Source of the DNA: Halobacteriovorax marinus SJ
GTDB lineage: Bacteria > Bdellovibrionota > Bacteriovoracia > Bacteriovoracales > Bacteriovoracaceae
Direction of reading: 5' to 3'
Length of the DNA stretch: 64,000 bases
NCBI RefSeq assembly: GCF_000210915.2
Contig: NC_016620.1
Span: 806,001-870,000 of the forward strand
Every line of letters begins with the position of its first letter. Position 1 is the stretch's first letter. The notes beneath the pieces were generated by a model. The model was not told the origin of the DNA, ran no database searches, and saw only the letters and a program-made list of their open reading frames with translations. Positions 1-7,474 of this stretch are shown in pieces. Both the position numbers and the translations under genes were made by a program.

Positions 1-2
1 GG

Positions 3-671
3 AATCAACGTATTGGAAGTATCCTGTCTAATGATACACCTGTTGAACTTGTAAGTAGCCCAAAAATTATTCTTCACATAATTCCAATAGATAATTTTTT
101 AAATCCAAAGATCGACCTGTCAAAAATAAATCAGAATGATCGATTAGGTTACTTTCCAGTAACAGGAGCTTCTTGTAATGAAAGATTAAATTACGATGGG
201 TTTTATACATATTGGGCTAGTTCTTATGAAAGTGGAGGAGAAAATTATTCATATACTCAGGTATATAGGAATGGTGTGATCGAAAGTGTCGATGCGTTTT
301 CGATAGGAGAGAGGGGGGAAGACAAACAAAAGTTAATTCCAAGCGTTTCGTATGAAGAAGATTTGATTAAGTTCACTGATAGAGTTTTGGGCTACCTTGC
401 TAGAGATGGAGTTTCAGGTCCTGCAATTCTATACTTAAGCCTTTTAGGAGTGAGAGGTTATGAAATGGCTATAGGATCTGGCTTTCTTCCACGTTTTAAT
501 AAAACGACCATTGATAAGGATGACTTGATTTTGCCCGAAATATATATAGAAGATATTGAAAACTTTTCAGCTTTGTCAGTATTGAAATCTTCTTTCGATC
601 TTATATGGAATGCTTGTGGGTTCGAGCGAAGCTTTAACTTTGATGAAAATGGAAATTGGAAAAGACGATAA
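3..671 (+). CDS. AlbA_2 (Schlafen-type) ATP-binding protein, C-terminal part
   Basis: This reading frame is open from the left edge of the window and ends at 671, so the 5' part is missing. The visible 222 residues match the C-terminal part of AlbA_2/Schlafen-domain proteins: an RIG-(x)n-TPV-(x)n-PKIILHIIP segment near the start and a closing SSFDLIWNACGFERS-(x)n-NGNW segment. An internal ATG at 276 is not needed, because the frame continues in-phase upstream. These proteins occur in accessory and defence islands and may act as nucleic-acid-binding regulators or effectors. The stop lies 10 bases before the AbiGi-like gene, so the two are probably one operon. The family call is from recognition of the C-terminal motif; the AlbA_2 domain itself is outside the window. 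Confidence 0.72.
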   Translation, partial: NQRIGSILSNDTPVELVSSPKIILHIIPIDNFLNPKIDLSKINQNDRLGYFPVTGASCNERLNYDGFYTYWASSYESGGENYSYTQVYRNGVIESVDAFSIGERGEDKQKLIPSVSYEEDLIKFTDRVLGYLARDGVSGPAILYLSLLGVRGYEMAIGSGFLPRFNKTTIDKDDLILPEIYIEDIENFSALSVLKSSFDLIWNACGFERSFNFDENGNWKRR

Positions 672-681
672 GAGTTTTGCT

Positions 682-1458
682 ATGAGTAATTATAAAAGCT
701 TAAGTTATATATCTAAGATCTTTTGGCACTTTCTTGGGCCTAAACCTGTAGACTATGTAGATGCGAAAGATAGACTTAGTTCATATCGGGAAATCCTGAC
801 TAGACTTGAATCTATGATCAATGACTCAGAAGAAGTTGTTTTAGAACGATATATTGGGAATGGTAAGTTTTATGAGAGACAATTTGACTTTGCCGAAGAT
901 AATTTTATGGCAAACTGGGGGACATTGAATTCAATCTCTACTCTTGATGAGAATAAAACATACTTGATCGAAGAACCTAAAGCTCTATGTTTTTGTGATA
1001 TACCCATAAATCATTTACCTGAACATATGAAAAAGTATGGTGATATTGGGATTGGAGTAAGAAAAGATGTTCTTCAATCAAAAGTAAATGACTTTTTACC
1101 TGTACACTACAGGCCAATTAGAAATAAGAGTGACTTCTTAAACATGAAGGATCATTTCTCAAAGAAAGATCCAAAAGAACGTAAGTTTCGCTTAAAGAGA
1201 TACTCTAAGATACCTACAGAGTTTAGTGAGTATGATGATGGTTATACTTCTAAGTCAAATACAGAAACTTTCAGCCAGATATATGAGGAGAGAGAATGGA
1301 GGACTTTTGAGAAGGTAAAGCTAAAACGAAGCGATATTAGTTTTGTTCTTTTACCTGATCGTAATATATTAAAGGGAAAAACTGAATTCAGAAAAATACA
1401 AGAATTAATAAACTCCGAAATTGGAGTTATTTATGCAGAAGAGTTGTACGGAGAATAA
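682..1458 (+). CDS. AbiGi-family abortive-infection protein (antitoxin-like)
   Basis: The product is 258 aa from ATG 682; an in-phase ATG at 610 would extend it but overlaps the upstream gene. The start begins MSNYKSLSYISKIFWHFLG, with a weak purine-rich RBS (aagag) about 8 bases upstream. The pattern resembles AbiGi proteins: an N-terminal HFLG segment, a central CFCDIPINHLPEHMKKYG segment (short Cys/Asp patch followed by a helix and YGxxGIG), and an EREWR motif near residue 210. AbiGi is the antitoxin of the lactococcal AbiG phage-exclusion system. The usual AbiGii nucleotidyltransferase toxin is not next to it; the following gene is unrelated as far as can be seen. The stop TAA abuts the next gene's GTG, which implies translational coupling. 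Family assignment is by motif only. Confidence 0.62.
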   Translation: MSNYKSLSYISKIFWHFLGPKPVDYVDAKDRLSSYREILTRLESMINDSEEVVLERYIGNGKFYERQFDFAEDNFMANWGTLNSISTLDENKTYLIEEPKALCFCDIPINHLPEHMKKYGDIGIGVRKDVLQSKVNDFLPVHYRPIRNKSDFLNMKDHFSKKDPKERKFRLKRYSKIPTEFSEYDDGYTSKSNTETFSQIYEEREWRTFEKVKLKRSDISFVLLPDRNILKGKTEFRKIQELINSEIGVIYAEELYGE

Positions 1459-2172
1459 GTGAAAAGAAAAAATATATTAAAAGGTTTACATAAATTTCTT
1501 GCAAAACAAGATAGTGTTGGAGAGTTATTAGAGATTTTAGTGTTACCCCAGGTGGTAAACAATAGTGATCTGGACCTTCGTAGAAGTATTGTTTTTACAA
1601 ACGTAGATAACCCAGAACAGCTTCTAGATAAGATAAATGATGCAGGCATTTTAATCGAAGATCGTAATCATAGAACATATCAAGACGTAGATCAAATTTT
1701 GGAAAGTGATCTCATTGACCTAGGGGATTACTCTTTAGAGAATAATTGGAGGTGTCGGATTCTTAGGGAGGGGACTGATTTCACCTTGAATACACCAAAT
1801 GATGAGCTTTCTAACCTCTTGCTCAAGTCATATTGGAGGTTGGTAATAACGCGGCACGAAGATCGCTATTTTCCAAAATATAATTTACAGCCTGTCTTTT
1901 ATTACCCTGGGGACAGTGTTGGTGAGATGGAGGACTTCAAGAAAGGTATATCCCAATTTGTTGAGTATATTTTAAAGTCTAAAAAACTCGACGTTAATTT
2001 TGACTATGTTAAATTCTTTTCAATTGATAGAGGAAATGAAATTGAGACATCAGAACTTAATCCATTTGGAGACGAAGATTTCTTAATGACAGATTTCCTT
2101 AGTCGAATTACTGCAGAAAAATCTCAAACGATTGATACTATATATAGTGCCTATCAAGATATTTGGAGCTAG
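1459..2172 (+). CDS. Unrecognised 237-aa partner of the AbiGi-like protein
   Basis: The start is GTG 1459, directly after the TAA of the AbiGi-like gene, with GGAG at 1450-1453 giving a 5-base spacing. The 237-aa product has no signal peptide or membrane segment and is acidic, with charged mixed alpha/beta composition. It has an N-terminal basic stretch (KRKNILKGLHKF), a central LILxxGTDF-like beta region and an acidic C-terminus ending in SAYQDIWS. I do not recognise a family. The zero-gap coupling to the AbiGi-like gene and the AlbA_2 gene upstream suggest it is the effector or partner of a defence module. No catalytic motif is evident, so no activity is proposed. Confidence 0.6.
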   Translation: MKRKNILKGLHKFLAKQDSVGELLEILVLPQVVNNSDLDLRRSIVFTNVDNPEQLLDKINDAGILIEDRNHRTYQDVDQILESDLIDLGDYSLENNWRCRILREGTDFTLNTPNDELSNLLLKSYWRLVITRHEDRYFPKYNLQPVFYYPGDSVGEMEDFKKGISQFVEYILKSKKLDVNFDYVKFFSIDRGNEIETSELNPFGDEDFLMTDFLSRITAEKSQTIDTIYSAYQDIWS

Positions 2173-2193
2173 AGCTAATAGTAGTTTTATTAA

Positions 2194-2472
2194 CTAACTT
2201 TTGTTCTTTTTTCTCATCTTTTTAACTCTACTTCTTGAACCACAAGTTTTAGAACACCACTTTACATTAGATCGACCGATAAAGAATTTCTTGCATTCGG
2301 GACTTTGGCATCTCTTGAGCCCATCAAGCCAGCCAAGTGAGGTCATGCTTGAAAATAAGTAGCATGCAAATACAGCAGGCTCGGGATGATGTTGAAGATG
2401 TGCAATATGAGTCGTAATAAGTTTTTTATTTTCTCTACCGACAAAGCATTGGTGCCTTACCGGGTGACTTGC
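2194..2472 (-). pseudogene. CGNR zinc-finger protein, C-terminal relic
   Basis: On the minus strand an open stretch runs from 2472 to the stop at 2194-2196. It encodes GLKRCQSPECKKFFIGRS followed by WCSKTCGSRSRVKKMRKK. The C-x4-C ... C-x3-C spacing and the CGSR motif are those of CGNR zinc-finger domains, which sit at the C-terminus of ABATE/CGNR transcription regulators. The upstream part is interrupted by three stops at about 2473-2491, and no good start exists before an ATG at 2344-2346, which would give a product of about 50 aa. The simplest reading is a decayed regulator fragment in the island, though a short zinc-finger peptide from 2346 cannot be excluded. Confidence 0.6.
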
Positions 2473-2702
2473 CTACACTTTTGATTAGTATTAAAATGAA
2501 TTCACCCAAACGTTACACAAAAGAGTAGTGATAACGTTTATCGAAAGAATGGGCCGTCGTGGCTATTTTGGCTACACTTCGCTTTGTGCTCTTTATGAAA
2601 ACAGAGCGTCGCTAGTCTGTCGCACCTCCACCACTTAATTTACATCCAAAACCTCTCTAGTTAGACTATAGACCTAGTATTCAAATATCGAACTGAGGTC
2701 AC

Positions 2703-3824
2703 ATGATTTACAATCCAGAAAGACATGAAGAATTAACCACTGTTAATTGGGATGAAAGAAAAGTCATTGATTGTATAGAGTCTATATATGAGGACTCTCA
2801 GAAAAACTTTGATAGTATTGAAAAGCAAACAATGTACTTTGGAAAAGCTGGAGCTTTATTTGGTCTTTTAGAAATATCGAAATTCTTAAATAGGCCTTTG
2901 TCTCTAGATCCTAAGAAAGTTATTTCTGAAGTTTATGCGGCTTACTTAAAAAATCCAGATACAGAAAGTGTTGTCCCATCTCTATATTTAGGAGAAGTAG
3001 GAATATTACTCGTCGAATACTTGGTAAATCCGTCTAAGAATTTAGAGAATAAATTATTTCACTTAGTTAAAAGCAATATAGAAAATCCAACTCTTGAGGC
3101 CCTGTGGGCAGCTCCTGGGACAATGATTGCTGCGAGTTGGTTTTATGACAAAACTAAGAAAGATGAATGGAGAGAGCTATTCGTTGAGAATGCTGAGTAC
3201 CTTATTACTAAGCTAAAAGAACAGAGTGATGAAAACTTAATCTGGCAGCAGGACCTGTATGGAAAGAAAGTTCGATATACTGGAGCTGGGCATGGTTACT
3301 TTGGTAATATGTTTGGAATTTTAAAGAATATTGATTTGTTAAAATCTGACGATAAAGAGTATGTCCTATCGCATATAAAATTGGTGTTAGACGAATTAGC
3401 AATTGAAGAAGATGGCGCAGTTAATTGGGCGCCAGTATTTCCTTCGAACCCTGAACTTAAACCATTAACTCAATGGTGTCATGGAGCTCCGGGAATTATA
3501 AATAGTCTAAAGCGGTACCCTCAAAATGACCCTGTAGTAGAGAGCTTACTCGTAAAGGCCGGCGAACTCATATGGAGAGCTGGACCACTCACAAAGGGTG
3601 TTGGCATTTGTCATGGAACTGATGGAAATGGATTTTCATTCCTACAATTGAATAAAAGAACAGGGAATGAAATGTGGCTAGAAAGGGCGAGGAAGTTTGC
3701 CATGCATTGCCTTTCACAACGTAAGAACGAGTACACACTATTTACAGGTGATATTGGCTTGGCCTTATATCTAATTGCGTGCATAGAAAAGACAGATAAC
3801 TTTCCATTTCTTGATGATTTCTAA
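2703..3824 (+). CDS. LanC-like protein (orphan lanthionine synthetase C-like)
   Basis: A 373-aa cytoplasmic protein with the alpha/alpha-barrel repeats of LanC-like enzymes. The zinc ligands are visible: Cys259 in WCHGAPG and Cys303-His304 in GICHGTDGNG, 44 residues apart, close to the spacing in NisC. Additional LanC-type glycine-rich turns are YFGKAGALFGLLE near residue 48 and GAGHGYFGNMFGIL near residue 198. LanC enzymes cyclise dehydrated lantipeptides, and eukaryotic LANCL proteins add glutathione to dehydroamino acids. No LanB/LanM dehydratase, precursor peptide or exporter lies nearby, so a protein-repair or modification role of LANCL type is at least as likely as lantibiotic synthesis. 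The start ATG follows GAGG at 2694-2697. It stands alone between two defence-like segments. Confidence 0.82.
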   Translation: MIYNPERHEELTTVNWDERKVIDCIESIYEDSQKNFDSIEKQTMYFGKAGALFGLLEISKFLNRPLSLDPKKVISEVYAAYLKNPDTESVVPSLYLGEVGILLVEYLVNPSKNLENKLFHLVKSNIENPTLEALWAAPGTMIAASWFYDKTKKDEWRELFVENAEYLITKLKEQSDENLIWQQDLYGKKVRYTGAGHGYFGNMFGILKNIDLLKSDDKEYVLSHIKLVLDELAIEEDGAVNWAPVFPSNPELKPLTQWCHGAPGIINSLKRYPQNDPVVESLLVKAGELIWRAGPLTKGVGICHGTDGNGFSFLQLNKRTGNEMWLERARKFAMHCLSQRKNEYTLFTGDIGLALYLIACIEKTDNFPFLDDF

Positions 3825-3863
3825 TCGTTTATTTGAAGACTCTGACGGACTTAATGTTTAAAT

Positions 3864-3879
3864 GTCTACTCAAGTAGAC
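3864..3879. promoter_or_regulatory. Palindrome A, operator-like
   Basis: Arms GTCTACT and AGTAGAC flank a 2-base spacer (CA). The sequence resembles palindrome B at 3911-3930; both share the form TGT-n-TACT-nn-AGTA-n-AC. Centre-to-centre distance is about 49 bases. The GC-poor stems and absence of a T-run argue against a terminator. Confidence 0.5.
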
Positions 3880-3910
3880 TTTTGTTGAGAAAATCATGAA
3901 AAGGTATGTA

Positions 3911-3930
3911 ATGTATACTGGAGTATACAT
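3911..3930. promoter_or_regulatory. Palindrome B, operator-like
   Basis: The arms are ATGTATACT and AGTATACAT, a perfect 9-bp inverted repeat with a 2-base spacer (GG). It is the better of two similar sites in this gap. The cognate regulator and target gene are unknown; the nearest genes are the LanC-like gene upstream and abiEi about 210 bases downstream. Confidence 0.55.
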
Positions 3931-4027
3931 ATGAGTGGTGAAGTATCGCTACTCTTATGAGCCAATTTCTATATCTGCCTAACTATTTAATATTATTATA
4001 GGTAATGCTTTTGTATTTCATATTTTC

Positions 4028-4138
4028 TGTAATAACTTTATGTCGTGTATTATAATTGACATATATAAGTTACACTTTCTTGGTAAAGTAGTGTAATATA
4101 TTGATGTCATCATATTTTTTTGACATAGGTAAGTTACA
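4028..4138 (+). promoter_or_regulatory. abiEi promoter with repeated 19-bp elements
   Basis: A perfect -10 box TATAAT lies at 4051-4056, with a poor -35 (TGTAAT) 17 bases upstream. Two direct copies of a 19-base element starting TTGACATA and ending TAAGTTACA lie at 4056-4074 and 4120-4138 and differ at two positions. The first overlaps the predicted transcription start and the second reaches into the abiEi ATG. An inverted copy of the TGACAT core (ATGTCA at 4104-4109) lies between them. AbiEi antitoxins repress their own promoters by binding repeats, so autoregulation is a reasonable inference. Confidence 0.5.
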
Positions 4139-4815
4139 TGAGTGAAAACAAAATAAAAGAGCTTAGAGACATAATTGGGAATAGAAGTTTCCAAACAAAA
4201 GATGCATTAGAGCACGGAGTGAGTTCTCGAATGCTTTCTTTTTATACAAATAGAGGTGATATTGAGCGTATAGGCAGAGGTCTTTACATATTCTCAGATT
4301 ACGATGTCGAAGTTGATTATGAGTTTCATGAACTTGTACTGACAGCAAAGAGCATAAAGGGTTCTGTAATTTGCCTAGTTTCAGCACTTAGCTATTGGGA
4401 CATTACTGATGAGATTCAAAAGGATTATTGGCTAGCAATTCCAAATAATCATCCTATTCCAAAAGGTCGAAAGAGAACTAGATTTATTCGACCAAGGGAT
4501 CTTGTTACTGGAGTAATAAGTAAAAACATTGCTGGAGTTAAGGTGAAGATAACGACGCCTGAAAGAAGTGTCTGTGATGCTTTTAAATATCTCGACGAGG
4601 AAGCCGCGATCACTTCACTTCGCTCTTACATGAGTCAGGAAAAAGTAAATATTCCTGCACTTCTTAATACAGCAAAAAAACTTAAAGTAAAAAAGGTTCT
4701 AGAGATAATGAGAGAGATTGCTGAGGCAAGGGGCAAAGACTATCCTACAATTGATAGAGATAAGTTTAGAGACTATGTATCATGGCTCACTGATCAAAAG
4801 GAAAATACTAAATGA
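4138..4815 (+). CDS. abiEi: AbiEi-type antitoxin / transcriptional regulator
   Basis: This 225-aa protein has the AbiEi architecture: an N-terminal winged-helix (about residues 1-50, ending RIGRGLYIF), then a domain with VCLVSALSYWDITDEI-like and KITTPERSVCDAFKY segments. The phrase TTPERSVCDAF is a hallmark of AbiEi antitoxins. In type IV AbiE systems, AbiEi represses the operon and counters AbiEii, a nucleotidyltransferase toxin. Here it overlaps the next ORF by 4 bases (ATGA), as in intact abiE operons, but that ORF encodes only a gutted toxin. It may survive as an orphan regulator or as an antidote to related toxins. Start: ATG 4138 with AGG at 4127-4129. Confidence 0.85.
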   Translation: MSENKIKELRDIIGNRSFQTKDALEHGVSSRMLSFYTNRGDIERIGRGLYIFSDYDVEVDYEFHELVLTAKSIKGSVICLVSALSYWDITDEIQKDYWLAIPNNHPIPKGRKRTRFIRPRDLVTGVISKNIAGVKVKITTPERSVCDAFKYLDEEAAITSLRSYMSQEKVNIPALLNTAKKLKVKKVLEIMREIAEARGKDYPTIDRDKFRDYVSWLTDQKENTK

Positions 4816-5006
4816 GTGTTGAATCAATAAGGGCCAAGCTTAAAACAATCGCAAGAGACACTGAAATTCAGCTCATAGAAGATTTTAGTATAGAGCTTAG
4901 TTCAAATTGGGAGTTATTTATGAAGAAGCTTGATAATTGTCCTGAGACTATTGGTGAGGTCATTAAAGGTATAAATAATTATCTAGGTTCAAATAGAATA
5001 CTTTAA
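4812..5006 (+). pseudogene. AbiEii toxin remnant with internal deletion
   Basis: The 64-aa ORF starts SVESIRAKLKTIARDT, which is the typical N-terminus of AbiEii nucleotidyltransferases, and ends with W-x2-FMKKL-(x)n-EVIKGINNYL, which resembles their C-terminal end. Intact AbiEii is about 250-300 aa. The nucleotidyltransferase core, including the GS-x10-D-x-D-type catalytic region, is absent, so roughly 200 or more codons appear to have been removed in frame near residue 17-22. It overlaps abiEi by 4 bases. It is almost certainly non-toxic. The alternative is an unrelated small protein, but matching both ends of the family makes that less likely. Confidence 0.6.
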
Positions 5007-5031
5007 ATTTTCTTACGAATATTTAGCACTT

Positions 5032-5074
5032 GTTGCTTTAATCTCAATGTCAAAAAACATTCACTTAAAGCAAC
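5032..5074. repeat. Inverted repeat between the abiE remnant and the bicupin gene
   Basis: The arms GTTGCTTTAA (5032-5041) and TTAAAGCAAC (5065-5074) are a perfect 10-bp inverted repeat, with an inner AATGT/ACATT pairing. The right arm contains the stop codon of the minus-strand bicupin gene. There is no T-run on either side, so a factor-independent terminator is doubtful. Confidence 0.4.
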
Positions 5075-6501
5075 TCACCAATTCGATGAATGAAGAGGTT
5101 CATAATTGACCAGCTTTCTTTTTGCAGTTCAAAGTAGCGCTCGTATTTATAGTCTGGCTCGTCCCTAAGAAGGTCTAGTCCCATTTCATCGTGTCCTTCG
5201 TCGGCATGCATGTGGGAGTTAATATGCTCGCTCTTTTCTTGCAGAGTATTTGCAAAGTGTGAGTAGAATAAGTGGGCGCATTTTTCAAGGACCATTTGCA
5301 CCATGATGATTCGCTCGCTATTGTCTAGAAGATAATTTCTTTGAACAAACCAAGCACAACTTGACTCTAGAATTGGGTCCCAGATCTTTTCTCTCTTGCG
5401 CTCCTTTGCAAGACTTTTGTTATGACCTAGTTCTTCAAGAAAGTGTTCCATAAAGACTTTGCCATGGGCCTTAGAGTCACAAAGCCCCACTCTCAAATAC
5501 ATTAATCTTTGAAAGTGATCGCTCATAACCTGCAGACAATCGAGTAGGGTGTTTTGCTTTTCAAGTGAGTCGATACTTATTTTAAATGTGTGGTTATTAT
5601 TGTAGAAGTCCTGTGCTATCTGATTATTTCTTTCAATCAGCTGATCAAACTTGCTTAAGAAATTCACTCTTGGAGATTCTTGATTCTCATAAAGACCTGT
5701 AGGGTTAAATTGTACTGATAATGCCCAAAATGATTGATTGGCCTCAGTCTTAAAGCCATGGTTTGCACCTTCTGGAACGAAAACAATATCACCTTTCTTT
5801 AGCGGGAACTCCTTATCTGCTGCAAAACAACCTTTTCCCTCTGTAAGAATAATCATGCTATCTTCTTGATGACGATGGGGCGCAAGGCTTTGACCATTCT
5901 CAAGCTTTACCCAGGAGCAAGAGAAGTTACTTGGAAATAATTCCTGCAAAAGAGTATTACTTGAAAAGTTTTTTAAAGTTCCAAGGTTATGGTGAACACC
6001 ACCAACGATGGCCTCATGAATACTAGGGAGCTCTTCTCTGGTGATGATTTGAAGTTGTCTCTCTTCTAGAGGCACTGACTCACGATCAAAGTATGTCGTT
6101 TCAGGGTTTTCTTCTGATTCAAAAATTGCAGTTTCTTGAAATTGAATAGAGAGCGCTTTAAATCCGTTTTCACCTTTTCCGATAAAGCCGTGTAAATTCC
6201 ACTCAGGGATATACACTACGTCGCCGGCCTTAATATCCACTTGGCTGTCTCCGGTACTGCGCCCTTGGCCTTCTGTAATGATGAGAACACTGGCACATGG
6301 GTGATAGTGCTCCTTTAATGACTCGCCAGATCTAAGAGCGCTCCAGCTGATAGAAATATCCTCAGGAATATGTGTCTTTAAATATGGGTGAGACTTAAAG
6401 TTTCTAACTTCACCAAGCTGTGTGACTTCTCCTTCAAGTGTAATTTCCGTCATACAGGCCAGGTCTTGTCTATTTATTGTATGGACAGCAGTTTGATTCA
6501 T
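5065..6501 (-). CDS. Bicupin / heme-oxygenase-like diiron oxidase (HDO) fusion
   Basis: A 478-aa protein from ATG 6501 (RBS GGGAGAA); a further in-frame ATG at 6561 lacks an RBS. Two cupin domains come first: cupin 1 has HYH then E in EHYHPCASVLIITEG, cupin 2 has HRH then E in PHRHQEDSMIILTEG, so both keep metal ligands. The C-terminal helical domain of about 170 residues carries E357-x2-H360 (EELGH) and H430-x3-D434-x2-H437, the ligand pattern of heme-oxygenase-like diiron oxidases such as UndA and CADD; Glu406 may be the remaining carboxylate. Such enzymes oxidise or cleave small amino-acid- or fatty-acid-like substrates. A divergent LysR gene and a GNAT gene complete the locus. The substrate is unknown. 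The fusion is inferred from motifs, not from a search. Confidence 0.72.
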   Translation of the reverse strand: MNQTAVHTINRQDLACMTEITLEGEVTQLGEVRNFKSHPYLKTHIPEDISISWSALRSGESLKEHYHPCASVLIITEGQGRSTGDSQVDIKAGDVVYIPEWNLHGFIGKGENGFKALSIQFQETAIFESEENPETTYFDRESVPLEERQLQIITREELPSIHEAIVGGVHHNLGTLKNFSSNTLLQELFPSNFSCSWVKLENGQSLAPHRHQEDSMIILTEGKGCFAADKEFPLKKGDIVFVPEGANHGFKTEANQSFWALSVQFNPTGLYENQESPRVNFLSKFDQLIERNNQIAQDFYNNNHTFKISIDSLEKQNTLLDCLQVMSDHFQRLMYLRVGLCDSKAHGKVFMEHFLEELGHNKSLAKERKREKIWDPILESSCAWFVQRNYLLDNSERIIMVQMVLEKCAHLFYSHFANTLQEKSEHINSHMHADEGHDEMGLDLLRDEPDYKYERYFELQKESWSIMNLFIHRIGELL

Positions 6502-6581
6502 ATTCTTCTCCCTTTTGATTAGCTTACACAGGCAGATTAACAAACTAGAAAACTTGCGCATAATTCAAAAGAGATATATAG

Positions 6582-6600
6582 TGATTCTAAAAAGGAATCA
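6582..6600. promoter_or_regulatory. Operator-like inverted repeat at the LysR start
   Basis: TGATTC and GAATCA flank a 7-base centre ending just before ATG 6602. A second imperfect pairing, GCGCATAATTC (6558-6568) against GAATCATATGCGC (6595-6607), surrounds it. The location in the divergent bicupin/LysR promoter fits LysR autoregulation; the binding site itself is inferred. Confidence 0.4.
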
Positions 6601-6601
6601 T

Positions 6602-7465
6602 ATGCGCCTTCGCGATCATATAGAGAAACTCAATTATTTTGTGGCCTGTGTTGAGCATGGTACTCTTCGAAAGACCTCTGCTGCAATCGGAGTCGGACAA
6701 CCACAGTTAACTAAAGTCATCAAACAACTTGAAGACCTTCTTGAGACACAATTAATTATTCGCTCCCGTCAGGGAATTACAACCACAAAAGATGGGCAAT
6801 TACTTTACGATGAAGGTAAACGCATTTTGCAATCTGTGGATAAGTTAGAATTTTCTCTCAATCAAAGTGAAGAAGAGCTACACGGAGAGATCACGATTGG
6901 AACTTACGATAGTATCTCTCGATATTTCTTTCCTGACTTTATAAAGTATATGAATTCTCTTTTTCCAAAACTATCTATAAGTCTCTATACTAGTCGTAGT
7001 GATGATCTACTAAGTAAGCTTAAAAAAGGAAAAATAGACTTTGCTGTCTTTGTGGGAAAGAATAGAAGTAAAGAGATAGTATCTAAAGTTGTTTATGATG
7101 ATCACTTCTGCTTTTATCAATCAAATAAACTTGAAAAATCTTTTACTAAATCTCTCATCTACTTCCCATCGCCTCTAGAGGGGGACTCTATGAAGGAGAT
7201 GACCAAGAATTTCGAAACTTTTCATCATTGCATGAATCTTGAAACAGTTTTGAGTCTCACGAGTTCTGGACTTGGAGTAGGGCTCTTGCCAACGAAAGTG
7301 GCGCAGGAACAAATTCTAAGTGGTAAGCTCAAGTATATTTATCCCAGTCAAAAGTTTGCTCCTCATAGTGTTTCGATCGCTAAGTCAAAGAAGACAGACT
7401 CTACAGAGGTAAGTATCGTATACGATGAGGTGCTGCGCTTTCTCAATATTTGGCTTGGGCATTAA
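6602..7465 (+). CDS. LysR-family transcriptional regulator
   Basis: 287 aa from ATG 6602, with AAGGA just upstream; an in-frame ATG at 6515 lies inside the divergent gene and was not chosen. The N-terminal winged helix is clear (LNYFVACVEHGTLRKTSAA, then QPQLTKVIKQLED). The effector-binding domain follows from about residue 90 (GEITIGTYDSISRYFFPDF), with the family's C-terminal GLGVGLLP-type segment. It is divergent from the bicupin-HDO gene with about 100 bases between starts, the classical arrangement for a LysR activator and its target. A small-molecule effector related to the bicupin-HDO substrate is likely but unidentified. Confidence 0.9.
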   Translation: MRLRDHIEKLNYFVACVEHGTLRKTSAAIGVGQPQLTKVIKQLEDLLETQLIIRSRQGITTTKDGQLLYDEGKRILQSVDKLEFSLNQSEEELHGEITIGTYDSISRYFFPDFIKYMNSLFPKLSISLYTSRSDDLLSKLKKGKIDFAVFVGKNRSKEIVSKVVYDDHFCFYQSNKLEKSFTKSLIYFPSPLEGDSMKEMTKNFETFHHCMNLETVLSLTSSGLGVGLLPTKVAQEQILSGKLKYIYPSQKFAPHSVSIAKSKKTDSTEVSIVYDEVLRFLNIWLGH

Positions 7466-7474
7466 GGGAATGTA

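Larger units (their letters stand above)
3825..4137. other. 313-base AT-rich intergenic region with operator-like palindromes
   Basis: No convincing gene is seen here. The region holds two related palindromes (3864-3879 and 3911-3930) in its left part and the abiEi promoter with repeated elements in its right part. The middle, about 3940-4025, is AT-rich without further structure that I can defend. Confidence 0.6.

Noticed and set aside
1431-1649. Minus-strand ORF of 72 codons across the AbiGi/237-aa junction
   Set aside because: It lies antisense over two convincing genes, has no RBS and a biased composition. It is a shadow.
2520-2640. A somewhat GC-richer stretch ending CGCACCTCCACCA, resembling the 3' end of a tmRNA/tRNA or an integron attC site
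   Set aside because: No T-arm or acceptor stem pairing can be drawn, and no conserved attC core pairs were found. I leave it as unexplained sequence.
2703-3824. Reading the LanC-like gene as part of a lantibiotic cluster
   Set aside because: No LanB, LanM, precursor or exporter gene lies in the flanking 10 kb that is visible.
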